A DNA stretch of 64,000 bases, from assembly GCA_029891345.1 (NCBI GenBank), contig CM057002.1, forward strand, positions 22,058,795-22,122,794, written 5' to 3'. The stretch comes from Dryococelus australis (Eukaryota; Arthropoda; Insecta; Phasmatodea; Phasmatidae). Numbering within the stretch: position 1 is the stretch's first letter; each line of letters starts with the position of its first letter. The notes under the pieces were generated by a model, which was given only the letters and a program-made list of their open reading frames with translations, made no database searches and was not told the DNA's origin. Shown here piece by piece: positions 22,647 through 34,599 of this stretch. Made by a program: the position numbers and the translations under genes.

Positions 22647-23759
22647 AGTAGTAAGGGCGGGGGCGTTTCCCTTCACCTGGGATTAATTGGGATTAATTTA
22701 TGGATTATCGATTTGATTGAAATGGCTAATCCTTAATACGATTGTAATCCGGCCAAAAATTTAATCCGATTTTAATCCCATGAATTTTTTGGGTTAATCC
22801 TTAATCCGATCTGAATCCGATCGATTTTTTCAACAGATAAATAGTATGAAACTTTGATTGATCCAATTCATTTAATTGAATTAATCAATCAAAAATAGTT
22901 GTGTGATAAGTGTATAGTAATTTATTTTTCTTTCTTTCTTTCTGGGATGGGGAGCAGCTCTGATTGATGTTGTCAGCATGACGACTGACACTCGACTGAG
23001 GTGTGGTGTGTTGGAGACAAGGTGTGTATATATATATGTGTGTGTGTGTGTGTATGTGTGCATGTGTGTGGTGAGTTTTGTGCAAGAATGGCATAAGTAT
23101 TATTTGAAGGGGATATTGCTCGTAGACGGTGGCTAGGTCTTTATTTTGTTAATTAAACAGAAAGAGAGGTATAGTTAACACAAGAGAGAAATAATTTCAA
23201 AGTGTTTAAATGGGTTCTATGTATGAATTAATTACACAAAGGACTCATCGAATCACAAATTTCAAACGATCACAGCTATGTGCATAACATCTGGTGTCGA
23301 AAAGTGATAAACAATCACAATTTCGCGAGTCACCAGGTGTCCTAAAGTAAATTAATTGATTAAAAATCTACAACGAATCAAAAATGTCCCTATAAATTAA
23401 ATGGCCGTCTTCATAATCACAAGATATATGAAAAATGTGACACTACTTGATGCCTCTCGCACATACCTCACATGATTTTAAAACACGTCCGTCTGCCCGT
23501 GATACAGGTGAGGAACTTCTGAAATGGAATCCACACGTAGAAATAAATTTATTTATTAAGAAGCGTAAAAAAATATAATTATACGCCCATTCACTTGGGA
23601 CATCGCTGCAGCCCTGACTTGGATATAGCACTTACATCAACTTATAAGATGTATTGAGAGCAAACATAACCTGTGTTTGATTATAGACTGAGATGAAAAA
23701 CATGGAAATTTTGTTGAAAATATAAAAGGAATGTTTCCAAATAAATTAAATGGCTAACC
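22647..23759. repeat. Left terminal inverted repeat of the Polinton-like element
   Basis: About 1.1 kb matching the right arm in reverse complement, from GGGCGGGGGCG near the tip to ATGTTTCCAAATAAATTAAA near the inner edge. It contains a TATA/GTGT microsatellite at about 23028-23070 that has expanded only in this arm. Confidence 0.75.
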
Positions 23760-24009
23760 GACAGGGAAGAAATAATTTAATTTTTTAAATTTTAACAAAC
23801 TTGCCTAAATTTTTAATGTGGGTTTCACTATTGTAAGAAGAAGAATTCACTTTTAACTTAATTTTTTTTTTCATCTACGTCTACAGATGAAAAGCTTGGA
23901 GCTTGGGTTGTTGATAAAGTTATGTGTGCAAAGGTGAAGAAAGGCATGGGCGTAAACCAAAACTAAACAAAAAACAGAGAAAGGAGTAATCATTGCATTC
24001 CTATTTCCA

Positions 24010-24142
24010 GCATTAACAGCTTTTGGATCAATCCTCGGAGGAGGTTAGGCAATTAGTACAGCAGTTGAATAAAAAGGTAAAGGAATGTATTTGAAACCTT
24101 ATAAAGTTGGACAAGGACGAAAAAACTCCTAAGGTGGAAAAA
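24010..24142 (+). pseudogene. Fragment of a Polinton Gly-rich minor-capsid-like protein
   Basis: Hydrophobic FPALTAFGSILGGG followed, after two stops, by GKGMYLKPYKVGQG. A hydrophobic glycine segment followed by a KPY-x2-G-x-G motif, immediately before the protease, resembles a small conserved Polinton virion-type protein. The assignment rests on context and motif only. Confidence 0.4.
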
Positions 24143-24163
24143 AATGCAGAAAGTCCTAAATAG

Positions 24164-24505
24164 TCTTCCAAAACTTGCACATACAAAGATATTAATGTAT
24201 TTGTAAAGAAACTGGATATTCCATATTTCCTAGGTGTGTATATGATAGACGATTTAACAAAGAAACCAAATCTTCATGAATGTATGATAGTTAATTTATA
24301 TTCGATACAAATTGAAGGAATGCATTGGGTTGCAATAATTAAGGACATAAATCAATCATTGTACTACTACAATTTCGACGATTTATGCACTCCAAATTAA
24401 ATATGAAATAATTAATAAAATACACAATTAAGGTGCTATTACAAAATGGAATAATTACCAAATACAATCACTTGTGGACATTTATGTTTATTGACTATAA
24501 AAAGG
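24164..24505 (+). pseudogene. Remnant of Polinton adenain-type cysteine protease
   Basis: An open stretch to 24400 contains GMHWVAIIKDI with the catalytic His at 24323-24325, followed by a YYYNFDD segment, the pattern of adenovirus-like maturation proteases of Polintons. The catalytic Cys region CGHLCL lies at 24473-24490 in the same frame, but several stops come between, so the gene is dead. In the family this enzyme processes capsid proteins. It lies directly downstream of the Gly-rich peptide remnant. Confidence 0.6.
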
Positions 24506-27230
24506 CTATATAAGTAAGTATAATAGTAAAACATATTAGTAATATGTCTATTATGTTGATATTTAGTAGAAAATAGTCACAATTGCATGGTGTATATTTC
24601 CCAGCTTTGGCGACAGATGGAGAACGGCAAATAAGTCTAACCGAATTCGTTACTTACAACAGCATACTGTGACGGATGTGTAGCCATCACAAATAGTTTT
24701 CATTTGTTTGAAGTGTGTACTAAAGAATTCTGTAGCTTGCAGTAACCTGGTGCACCGCTACCCACAGTGTTGAGATGTATGATGGATTGCAGTCCACCAC
24801 CCGCAAGGCGAAGGAGCTATTATTCTAGTCTGTGAAAACCCGATTGGTTGTGTTTTCCCATCACAGAAGCGGCCAGGAAATATGTATCAGTATAGAGGTC
24901 GTGGAGTATGTAAAATACGACGACTAGTAACTCGAGAAATCTTTGCCAATCCACTGGTCGAATTGAAGAACCCTAGGGAATTTAACGAAACCAATCAACA
25001 AGTGACACAAATACCTTTTAAGGGGGCAGGTAGAATGTCCTCTTGACCACACACAGCTAATGTTTTCTGCTGTCCTGCAACTCTACAGCTGGGAGAATCC
25101 AGGCAACTTTTAAAATAAAACATTTTTCTCACAGCAACCAGATTACAAGTACTACTATTGCAGCTGAAGAACACAATGATGCTTGCTGGCAAAAACAGAA
25201 TTGAATGGTTTTAAAATTAAATTCAACTTGTGTAAAAATGGCTGCAATTTTGTTTTAAATGTGCTTAAATTTGTACCTTTTAGGAAAATCAATTGAAATA
25301 TCGTGAAATTTAACAGATTTCAGGTGTGCTAGCAGTAATTTCAAGCTGGATACGTCTAATTTCATTAATATCACATCGAAATTTATTTTCTTGGGAAAAC
25401 ACTATATAAATAAGTTCAAATATATACACATTTTATGGTAGATAGTAGAGTCGATATTCTGTGGTAGGAAAAACTATACATGAAATATGCATAAATATTT
25501 TTAAAAAACTGATTGAAATTAAAAAACATTTGGATTTAACATGAGTTTATTTAATGTAAGTTTTCAATGTTTGAAAGAAAAGTTTAACTTGAGTATTGCT
25601 TAAATAAAATGAGGTGTGAATGGTGTTTTAAGTTTAACTTGTGTAAGTGGAAAGATGCATGGTTTTCATTACTTAAAAACAATTAATGAGTCAAAAAATA
25701 TGTCTTATATTTGTGTTGGTATGAAAATTAATCATTGGATAGTTTAAACTTAAATAAGTTTGCTGGAAAAAGGTATAAAGTTTTTTTAATGTCTTGTAAG
25801 TTTACAGTATCAAAGGTAAAATTTTACTTAGAATGGTTTTTTATTTTAATTGAATTTAGTGTGTTAAAGACATTTGGAACGCATATCTTAGTGATGAGGA
25901 AAATAAAGTTTCATCTGCGGAAATTGTGAAATTTTATTTCGCTGGAAGTAGGCCATCCCTTGCACTGGAGAAAAAGTTTTCACAATGCTTCAGTCTCCAA
26001 GTCAAAGTAACAGTTTGTAGTGAAGAGGTGATATGGCCAGGAAGCTAGCCCAGGTCAGTTCAAAAACTGCTGCTGCCACGAGGGATGGAGTCTTCCCAAA
26101 CATTTTACAGAAAAGACGTGCTTTGGCATTGAAGCAAACCTCCATTCCTCGCTGAGGCAGCTCTCGTGTTAGATAATGCGTACTCTGGGGTGGGGATGAA
26201 GGGTCGGAGCTGTGGACCGTCCATTTCTCGAGATTACCGAAAAACATATCCTTGAGTGGTGTAAGGGGTGGAGCTGTGTGGCCTCGAATCGACAGTGAAG
26301 GCAGGGTGCTTGGACAGAGCAGCCCTTCGAAAACGAACTCTGTGTTGGAGGGGGAGGGGCCTGCGTGACCTTGGATAGAAACTGCCTTTTCTCACAAAGA
26401 TGCAGTCTGGACAAGGGGGGAGGGCAGAATCGACATGAACAGTTCTTGCGGGTTGGCATCATCTTAGTTCTTCACAAACACTTGTCCAGAATACAAGTAT
26501 ACATTGCTCACTCCTCTGAACCATCTATTCACCAGGTGCTGCAGTCAGTGGGCTTCGAAAAGTGTGGGCATATAATATGCCTGTGTATTAGCTGCGATTA
26601 TCATTTTAATATAAAAAATTTTCATAACTTTTAATTTATCAGGGAAAATTTATTTTCGTTTGTTAAACCTATATAGTGTGTTTATTGTGGGAACCTCGTT
26701 TCTGAGTTTGGTCGACGAAATTTAATATGATTTTCAACTATCATTTCTGTAACTAGTGCCATGAATTTCACAGACTTAACGGGAAAAATGTTTGGAGTAC
26801 ATCTGTTATTTTTAATAATTATATATATAATGCATTTCTATAAAGTGATGCGGGATTATGCTTTGCGGAATAAGTCCTTCTTCATGTTATCGAAGTGTCC
26901 CTATGCTTCGATGAAAAAAAAGTGTTAAAAGTGAATTCTTCTTACAATAGTGAAACTTTCGATAAAAATCGAGGTAAGTTTTTTTAACAATTAATTATTG
27001 TTTCGTTGTCTGTTGTAGGGCGAAAAGTGTAATCAAGTAATTAGTAGTAGGGAAATAGGTTCTGTCTGTCGTAAATTTCTACTCAGCTGCACTCCATGTA
27101 TATATATAGTCAGGGTCTCGATGTAAGCTCGACTCATTCATTCACCAGCCTCCGAGGCAGATGGATGTGTTTTGGGGGAGCTCCTTGTGCGATTTCATTT
27201 CATGTTTAGTCATTTTCATGTACTTGTGTT

Positions 27231-28323
27231 CGTTAGCCATTTAATTTATTTGGAAACATTCGCTTTGTATTTAAATTAAAATTTCCATGTTTTTCACCTT
27301 AGTCTATATGCAGACAAATGCAGATTAACATAACTAATAAGTTGATGTAAGTGCAATATCCAATTCAGTGCTGCAGCGACCGCCCGAGTGAATGGACATA
27401 TATTAAATGTTTCATTTTTTACACATGTTAATAAATAAATAAATTTTACATGTGGATTCCATTTCAGAAGTTCCTCACCTGTATGACAGGCAGACATACG
27501 TGTCTTAAAATCACTTAAGGTATGTGTGAGAGGCATCAAGTAGTGTCACATTTTTCATATATCTTGTGATTATGAAGACTGCTGGTTAATTTATAGCGAT
27601 AATTTTGATTCATTGTAGATCGTTAATTAATTCATTTTCTTTAGGACACCTGGAGACTCATGTAATTGTGAGCATTTACCATTTGTCGACACCAGATGTT
27701 ATTCACATAGTTGTGATCGTTTGAAATTTTCGATTCGGTGAGTCCTTTGTGTAATTTATTCATACATAGAACTCGTTTAAACACTCTGAAATTATTTCTC
27801 TTGTGTGTTAACTATAAATCTCCTTCTGTTTAATTAACAAAAAATCGCCTAGCCACCGTCTACGAGCAATATCCCCTCCACAAAATACTTATGCCACTCT
27901 TGCACAAAACTTAACATATATATATATACCCTGTCCCAAACACACCACACCTTAGTCGAGTGTTAGTTGTCGTGCTGACAACATCTACCAGAGCTACTCC
28001 CCATACCAAAAAGAAAGAAAGAAAAAATAAAGTACAACTATACACTTATCACACAACTATTTTTGATCAAGTAATTCAATTAAATGAATTGGATCAATGA
28101 ATCAAAGTTTCCTACCTTTCTATCTGATGAAAATCCAAAAAATATAAATTTAAAAATTAACCAAATTTGGCCATGCTAAGATTGGATAAAGGATTAATCA
28201 AAAAATTCATCAGATTAAAATATTATTAACAATTCTGATCGTTTTACGTATTAACCCTTTCAATAAAATCTATAATCCATCAATTAATCCCATGTGAAGT
28301 GAAACGCCCCCGCCCATACTACT
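27231..28323. repeat. Right terminal inverted repeat of the Polinton-like element
   Basis: Reverse complement of the left arm with scattered substitutions and small indels. The GT microsatellite of the left arm is represented here only by a short TATATATA run at about 27915. Confidence 0.75.
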
Positions 28324-28353
28324 TACGATGGCCCAATCACGTTCAACCAAGTC
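28324..28353 (+). mobile_element. MITE family C, right remainder after the Polinton insertion
   Basis: GGCCCAATCACGTTCAACC continues the family C consensus broken off at 22646. The rest is lost where a family F copy begins at about 28354. Confidence 0.55.
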
Positions 28354-28772
28354 TAAAGGCTGCCCACGATATTCGAGCAATTTTGAAATCAATCATAGCA
28401 AAAAGTCACTGCTACTACCTGCATACATTTCAACGGGCACACTGAGTGACGTGCACCCAGTAAAGTTGATAGCGATGGAGGGTAATTATTTCCATATCTT
28501 AATGTCGGATAAAACGTGCTAGGTAAATATTTAAGATAACTGAAATTTCTTTCGTTTCCTGTTTTTTTAATCCATTTAAATGTAAAAATGAGCATAATTT
28601 AAAATATTTACTTTTTAAATAATTTAACTGTTTCCCTCGACCGACGCTTGAATAAAGTGATGAGGCCCGCGGAAGTGTCAATTTTACATAAGGCGGAGGA
28701 ATGCACGAGGTGCATACAAGTAGATCTTTAGCAGGGGTTTCAAAAGTGTGCTCATTTTACCGTGAACAGCGA
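28354..28772 (-). mobile_element. MITE family F
   Basis: AAAGGCTGCCCACGATATTC / GCTCATTTTACCGTGAACAG; follows the broken family C copy next to the Polinton-like element. Confidence 0.75.
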
Positions 28773-28885
28773 GCTACTATGGCGCATTCCCTTCGTCCAT
28801 AGCACTCAGGAATTCCACAAGTTTAAAGATCGCAATGTTAGGCTACAGTAAACAAGATAAAAATATGAACTGCCTGTAACAGTTA

Positions 28886-29287
28886 AATAAGCGCTTTTGA
28901 AATTGGAAAGTTATTTTAAAAATACGACTTCCCCCCACCCTTTTTTTTTCAATGTATTTAAAGGGGCACTATGTATGGCATGCAATCAGCAAAGTGGCTG
29001 AGGACGGAGAGAAAGCACTTCCATTTATAAAGTTGAATTAAAATCGTGAGCATTGGAATAATTTATCTTGCTTTCTGGGTTTTTTTTTTGTTCTTATCAG
29101 TGAAAGAATTGGCAAATTTTAAAACAATTACTTTTCTAATGATTTGACCGATGCGTTAATAAAGTGGTCAGACCGATTGCAATGATAACGCTATGCTTTC
29201 ATGTGGCGTAATAATACAAAATGTGTGTACACGTAATACACATCTTAACCAGGGCTTCCAAAGTTTCTTGGTTCACCCTGAACAATT
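28886..29287 (-). mobile_element. MITE family F, old diverged copy
   Basis: AAGCGCTTTTGAAATTGG, CCGATGCGTTAATAAAGTGG and GGTTCACCCTGAACAAT are recognisable but degraded. Confidence 0.55.
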
Positions 29288-30559
29288 GGTGAGTATCATC
29301 GAAATGTTCCCGGGAAACAGCGTTCAACCGGCAATTAATTGGTTCCTCAATATTATAGGAAACTTAAAGACTTGCACTTAAACCAGTCATGATCGTTTGC
29401 GAGGCGCTTGGGAACATAAAGCATAAAAACATAACATCAAATATAAAACATCAAACTTAGGGAACCTAGAACTTTGAACACCGTCGTGTATTATTACAAT
29501 ATAAGCCTCATTTTTAACCAAAATACGACCCTCGACGTGCCCCAAACTAACCAAACTACCAGCCATGTTGGCAACCTACGTTGGCCTAATAGTCGTACGA
29601 TGTCATTGGCTTGGCAAGATGAGGTTGTTAAGGCCGTGCTACAGTAGCAGAAAGAAATAACTAGCCTATAGCACACACTTGTTAATGAGGTCTGTTTCAG
29701 CCCAGCATTTTGCAAGAGATTGTCACCTGCGCTCGCCCTAACGCCATAGGGATGATTGAAAATTTTCTATTTTAATGCGACAACGGTATTCAAGCCAAAA
29801 CGAACCCGTGACAGGAAGTGTCTGCGAAGTAAACTACGTAGGCCTAGTAGGCCCATATTTCTCATATCCGTTCATTTAAGCCAAAAAAAAAAAACTGCGT
29901 TTGTTTCAAATAAACGGTGACCGGAAATGCAACTATGCAAATATTTCCTTGCGAAAACGAACTTTTTCATGTGCCAACAAACAAAAATAATCACGTCTGT
30001 AGGCCTATCGTGCCAAGTTAGCCAACATAGTTCGCAAACATCTGCGACCCATGAAGAGCTTGCAATGTTTTAAATGATAAGTTTCTTGTTGATCGCATAA
30101 TTCTGGATTTTCAATGCCACGACGAGCTTGTCCCGACAGTCCGACACGACATCTTAGTCCGACCATTTCTACCATCATAATTTAGTTCAGTGCTTATAAT
30201 ACCCCGACAGTTTTCATTTGACAGTGTTGGGAGTCTTTCGGAAACTTATATAGAATGGCCAATAACTTTCTAGACATTATCGTTGGAATGCAAAGAAATC
30301 ACAAAACATTTTACACTATTTTGTTTTGTCCGTTTTGTAATGTTATCTTTATTTTGGCGGAAAGTTATTTTTCCTCTAATATGTATTTTAGTCAATTCAA
30401 TAGTTTTCTGCTACAAGATAACTAAGATATACACATTAATAAAATATTTCTAAGTAAAATTTATTACAGAATTGAAATCTTCAAGAAATGTTGTTGTGTA
30501 AGGTTATGTTGGACATAGTGTACATAATTGTGTATCCTACATAATGCACATGAAGGTAA
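29288..30559. other. No gene seen
   Basis: AT-rich with scattered CCGACA words near 30130-30215. Confidence 0.5.
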
Positions 30560-30809
30560 TTTTTCGCTTGTACAATGCGAAGCTTAACGGTCAGTGATCT
30601 TAACTGTCTGTAATTGATTCGTAACCGTGTTACTGGTCTGAGTTATGATTGGTTCGTATTACGGTAGCCAAACACAAAGCGTACAGGACAGCTCATTGGC
30701 TGAGACGACGAAACAAGTGTTGTGTCGATTTAAGTACAGCACGCGTCAAAAAATGTATACTTACCGTTTGCAACACCTAGAACAGTAAATTAAAGTGGGT
30801 CTGAAAGGA
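30560..30809. mobile_element. piggyBac-like MITE family N, left end eroded
   Basis: Shares CAAGTGTTGTGTCGATTT and the right end GTGGGTCTGAAAGG followed by ATTAA with the copy at 42875. Confidence 0.55.
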
Positions 30810-30814
30810 TTAAT

Positions 30815-31095
30815 GTTTTTTTTTCTGCTGCCAGCGAGTCAGACACCCGACGAAATTTGAAATAGAATCTACTTTTGTCGGGCTGTCTGGACTGCGATTT
30901 TGTCGGGGTGACCCTTGCTTTCTGATTAGCGGATGAACAATCTTCGTCAGTCTCGGGGCTGCGATTTTGTCGGGGTGACCTTACCTTCTAATTGGGTGAT
31001 GAAAAATCTTCGTCGGTGTCGGCGGGGCTGTCATGTCGGACTGTCGGGGTATTGCAAATCCACCATTCGCGTTTCCTTACCGCGACGGAAGACAG
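30815..31095. repeat. CCCGAC/GTCGGG-rich repeat
   Basis: TGCGATTTTGTCGGGGTGACC occurs twice (about 30892 and 30959), with more GTCGGG copies around. Related to the end of each unit in the tandem duplication at 39773-40790 and to scattered copies near 30130-30215. Confidence 0.6.
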
Positions 31096-31124
31096 CACTT
31101 TTTCGGGCTCGAATAAAGTCTGTT

Positions 31125-31530
31125 CACGATAAAGTGAGCACTTTAGAAATGAACCTTGCGTATATTTAGGCCTAAATGGGAACACTCAGCGACATTCGCC
31201 CAGTAAAGTTACTAATGATGGACGGGAGTAGTTCCATATCTTAACGTCAAATAAATAGTGTTAGGTAACCATTTGTGATAACTTAACATTATTTCTTTCC
31301 CGTTCTGTTTTTTTTTTTTTTTTATGCATCGAAGTGTAAAAATTAGCAGATTTGTAAGGTATTTACTTTGTTAATCATTTCACATTTTCATTCACCCGAC
31401 GCATGAATGAAGTGATAAAGTCCAATGACAATGTTAATTTTATATAAGCCGAGAAAATACACAACGTGTATACAAGCAGATATAAACAGGGCTTTCAAAA
31501 GTGCTCATGTTACCGTGAACAGCGTATAGT
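31125..31530 (-). mobile_element. MITE family F
   Basis: TGTTCACGATAAAGTGAGCAC / GCTCATGTTACCGTGAACAG; contains a T run of about 17. Confidence 0.8.
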
Positions 31531-31559
31531 AATGCTGCTATTATTTTCTTAAGGAAACG

Positions 31560-32075
31560 TCACCGCTATTGTAGCGCGGCCTTAAGGCCTCTAGATCTCG
31601 GCGGTAACGGCACGAGCTAGCGAGGCAAAGCAAGGGTATTGATTATCCGGTAGGACCCTTCACTCCCTCAACCCTTACCCTCCCCCCCCCCAAGCCCTTG
31701 GTTATTGGGCCGGGGGCGCCTCCCTTCCGTCTCCCCTAACGCCACTAAAACAAGCCGTATCACGCCAACATCAAGTGACGGCACGAGATAATCTCGGCGA
31801 ACTTAATAAAGATAAGCCTCCTAAATCTTTTACGGAAGAAGCGATAAAAGGGAGCGGTTTCCCCCCCTCCCGCCAGTTTTCTCACGGGTTGGCTTCAGGA
31901 GGGGGGGAAAGGCCCCGCCCACGAACTCGAGCACGGGCCAATGAAAGGCGGGTGGTGTCGTGGCCAATGAGCGGGCAACGGGTTGACGAGTCCGAGAAGG
32001 GGAGGGCTTGTGAAGGAGGGGAAGGAACGGATTATGATGAGAAGGGGAGGGGATAAACCGACTTCTAAACAGGAG
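31560..32075. promoter_or_regulatory. CpG-rich, promoter-like island with CCAAT and GC boxes
   Basis: A GC-rich block isolated in AT-rich DNA. It contains a GC box CCCCGCCC at 31913-31920 and two GGCCAAT boxes at about 31936 and 31962, plus purine-rich G-runs. The open frames through it (for example 31775-32056, plus) end without a recognisable domain or convincing splice junction, so I call it a candidate promoter or 5' UTR rather than a gene. The direction of transcription is unclear. Confidence 0.35.
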
Positions 32076-32200
32076 GGGGAGGAGATAATCGTTTTACTCC
32101 AGGCTAGCGAGAAATTGTATGAGAGGTTTCTCGTCAATGTTAGAATTATAAATATTTCTATTCTGATAAATGCACGTTGCACGTGCATTTAGTTAGTGGT

Positions 32201-32477
32201 TAGAGACCCGAGAATTTCGAGAGGTTTATTTATATAAAAAGCTGGAATTCACACACATGTACGATCATGTTACGTTTGTAATTGCTCGAAAGGTGTTGTT
32301 TGACTCCTGGTGATAAATGGGCCAATAACAAACATGCAATAAATTGTGCGCCCAACCACCACCTTTTGCTACCACAACAATCAACCAATAAACAGTTGAT
32401 ATATGTATGGGAGTATATAATACTGTGAAGCCTAGCCTACCGATCATTAAACTCACGAATTTCTTGGAGGGGGTCTA
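32201..32477 (-). mobile_element. MITE family E
   Basis: TAGAGACCCGAGAATTTCG at the left; interior ACAATCAACCAATAAACAG mirrors the copy at 37656. Confidence 0.7.
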
Positions 32478-32520
32478 TTAATGATATACACTGTAGACAG
32501 CACAAAACGGCTTCTAATAA

Positions 32521-32575
32521 GGGTGAGTGAGTGAAGAGATTTGGGCGGCTGTGAACGTCGAAGTTCTAATACGAG
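32521..32575 (-). mobile_element. SINE tail fragment
   Basis: GAGTGAGTGAAGAGATTTGGGCGGC is the 3' tail of the main SINE in reverse; head and body are missing (5' truncation). Confidence 0.6.
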
Positions 32576-33204
32576 AGCTCCCTGAAATAATGGCAGACAT
32601 AATTTTACATTCCGCAGTTTCATAAACAGTTTCCAGCAGTAACATTAAACACAGACACGTTTTTACTGGCAAAATGCTATAGTGAAACTCGTAGTTCCAA
32701 ACAAAAAAAAAATTGTTCGTTGCAACACCTAAGATTAGATTTCTAGACCTATGTGTGCTTCAAAGAGTTAAAAGGACTAGCGAGGCGGATTTAGTTAGCT
32801 AAATGGTCACGTGACGCGAATTAGAAAAGGCAAGGCCTACTAAAGAGGGTCACTATCAGTTTAGTTTTTTGTAAGAGACGTAGGCCTGTGCATAGAACGT
32901 TTACAGAAATGTGTGGTTCATAATGAATGTACAAGTCTTATGTTCAACGAATCACACGACTAGAAATTAACTATATGATAACGAGGTAGTGCTTTTTTTT
33001 TAATATAGTAAATATACCTAATAATTTAGGCGCGTTTTTAAAGAAAGTAAAAGAAAAAGAAAAAACCTTTTTTTAAGTAGATATTCGGATAAATACAGCA
33101 GGACTATATTAATTCTTCTGCTTCTTTTCTCCTTTAATTGTTTTGACTGAAAGCTTTACGTACACAGCACGAGATAAAATATTACATTTTCCCACGCGTA
33201 TAAC
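32576..33204. other. No gene seen
   Basis: AT-rich; no repeat match noticed. Confidence 0.4.
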
Positions 33205-33495
33205 TAGGGATAGGATAAAACCGCGAGTTCAATGACCTGTATGCTAGACTCCACAGCCATGTGTATACCCGAGCCTCAGATGTGTGTTCATTGCTGTCTC
33301 ATAGAGTAACCAGTGTTACTCCACACCTGGCAGTATGTCACTCGCTACTTGTATACCTGCAAGTCTGCTATTGGCTCAAGAGTCGTCCAGGGCGTGTCTT
33401 AATAAACTGCGAACCAATTACAAAGTCAACTTCGGTGTACACGTGTTTGACGTCTATCTTGTCCTGAAATGAACTCGCGAAATGTTCCTATCCCT
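33205..33495 (+). mobile_element. MITE family D
   Basis: TAGGGATAGGATAAAACCGC / GTTCCTATCCCTA; complete. Confidence 0.85.
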
Positions 33496-33607
33496 ACGTA
33501 TAAGTACAGGCCTAATACGCATTCGTCCAGATGTTCATACACGACACGTACACGGTGATCATTAACCGTTTCGTAAAAAATACCTCCTTGAATATTCTGT
33601 CTCACAT

Positions 33608-34086
33608 AGACTATTCGCGGTAAAGTGAGCGCTATTGAAAGACTCTCCTTTTAAATAATTGTCAACAAATAGGCTATAACTTATTTTAGCTTTGGATGTT
33701 AGCTTCCAAGTGCGGTGGAATATACACACTGCGTTGATTACTTAAACGACAATATTTATTTTAAAAAAGGTGGTTACAAGATAAAAATGGCTATAGGCCG
33801 TTCACGATAAAGTGAGCACTTTTGAAGCCCTAGTTAATTTTTTCTTTCAACCAATTTATATCCTTCCATCACTTGTTAATGCAAACCCTGCAATGTGAGT
33901 AATAAACATAGTGTATACATTCGCCATACCCAAAACCAAAAGTCCGAGGCCACAATGAAATGTATTTATTGGTTATTATGTCTGATGAAACAGCTTTAAA
34001 AAGTGCTCACTTTACCGTGAACGGCCTATAACAATAAAAAATAACTAGGCCCTCAAAACTGCTCACTTTACCGTGAACAGTCGATA
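33608..34086 (-). mobile_element. MITE family G, outer copy of a nested pair
   Basis: The left part runs to AAAAATGGC at about 33789 and the right part resumes at ACAATAAAAAATAACTAGGCC (34032) through ACCGTGAACAGTC. Confidence 0.7.
33794..34027 (+). mobile_element. MITE family G inserted in another G copy
   Basis: GGCCGTTCACGATAAAGTGA / ACTTTACCGTGAACGGCC, flanked on both sides by TATA. Confidence 0.8.
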
Positions 34087-34329
34087 TACGTTCATTGCGT
34101 ATACTTTTCCCATCATAAATCGAGCTTGAAAATTATAGAAGTGCGTTGAGTTCCACATGTACATTTGGCATGCAGCAGCCTAGAATTCTGATTCCAACAC
34201 ACTTGTACAACAATAGATTAGACATTTAGTCCTGTTTGTTAACGGCTGAAGTATGCTGAACAGGGCATGACAAAACCACTCTCGTACATTCATAAAATGA
34301 ACTTTACGTACTAGTCTATATCAAAGAAA

Positions 34330-34595
34330 TTATTTATAAAATTACCATATCAGTGTAAATGAATAGTGAGAAAATGCGAATGGTGAACTATTTTCCCATA
34401 CACCCATGGTATAGCGCTCCTACATTCGCTCACGAAACAGTCAAATGCGTAGGGAAGTCCCCAGCCTTGTGTAGTAACGATGCTCAACATTCCTATATTT
34501 GCAGTCCACCATGTGGCGTTATTTCCATACAATGTAGAGGTTAAAAACTTCCATTACAGTTTAGGAAGTTACCAGAAATTTCTTTACAGTGAAAG
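34330..34595 (+). repeat. Interspersed repeat family M
   Basis: Shares GCTCCTACATTCGCTC, CAGTCAAATGCGTAGGGAA and AAAACTTCCATTACAGTTT with 41990-42266, in the same order. Confidence 0.6.
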
Positions 34596-34599
34596 TCTA

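Larger units (their letters stand above)
23883..26900. other. Interior of the Polinton-like element, otherwise unrecognised
   Basis: Apart from the two gene fragments near 24000-24505, the interior is AT-rich with many stops. The stretch 26000-26600 is richer in G and C and contains a fragment reading EAALVLDNAYS that faintly recalls a DDE transposase, but it breaks immediately and is not called. Confidence 0.4.
22647..28323. mobile_element. Polinton/Maverick-type element, internally deleted derivative
   Basis: The ends start AGTAGTA and finish TACTACT, as Polintons do (5'-AGT..ACT), and are flanked by degenerate 6-bp repeats GACGGT (22641) and TACGAT (28324); Polintons make 6-bp duplications. 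Long imperfect terminal inverted repeats run 22647-23759 and 27231-28323, and similarity resumes further inward. The interior carries remains of an adenain-type protease and a Gly-rich capsid-like peptide. At 5.7 kb it is far shorter than the usual 15-20 kb; no DNA polymerase B, integrase, packaging ATPase or major capsid gene is recognisable. It interrupts a family C MITE. Confidence 0.75.

Noticed and set aside
26000..26600. Possible DDE transposase fragment (EAALVLDNAYS)
   Set aside because: Only one short motif-like stretch, with stops on both sides and no supporting catalytic spacing.
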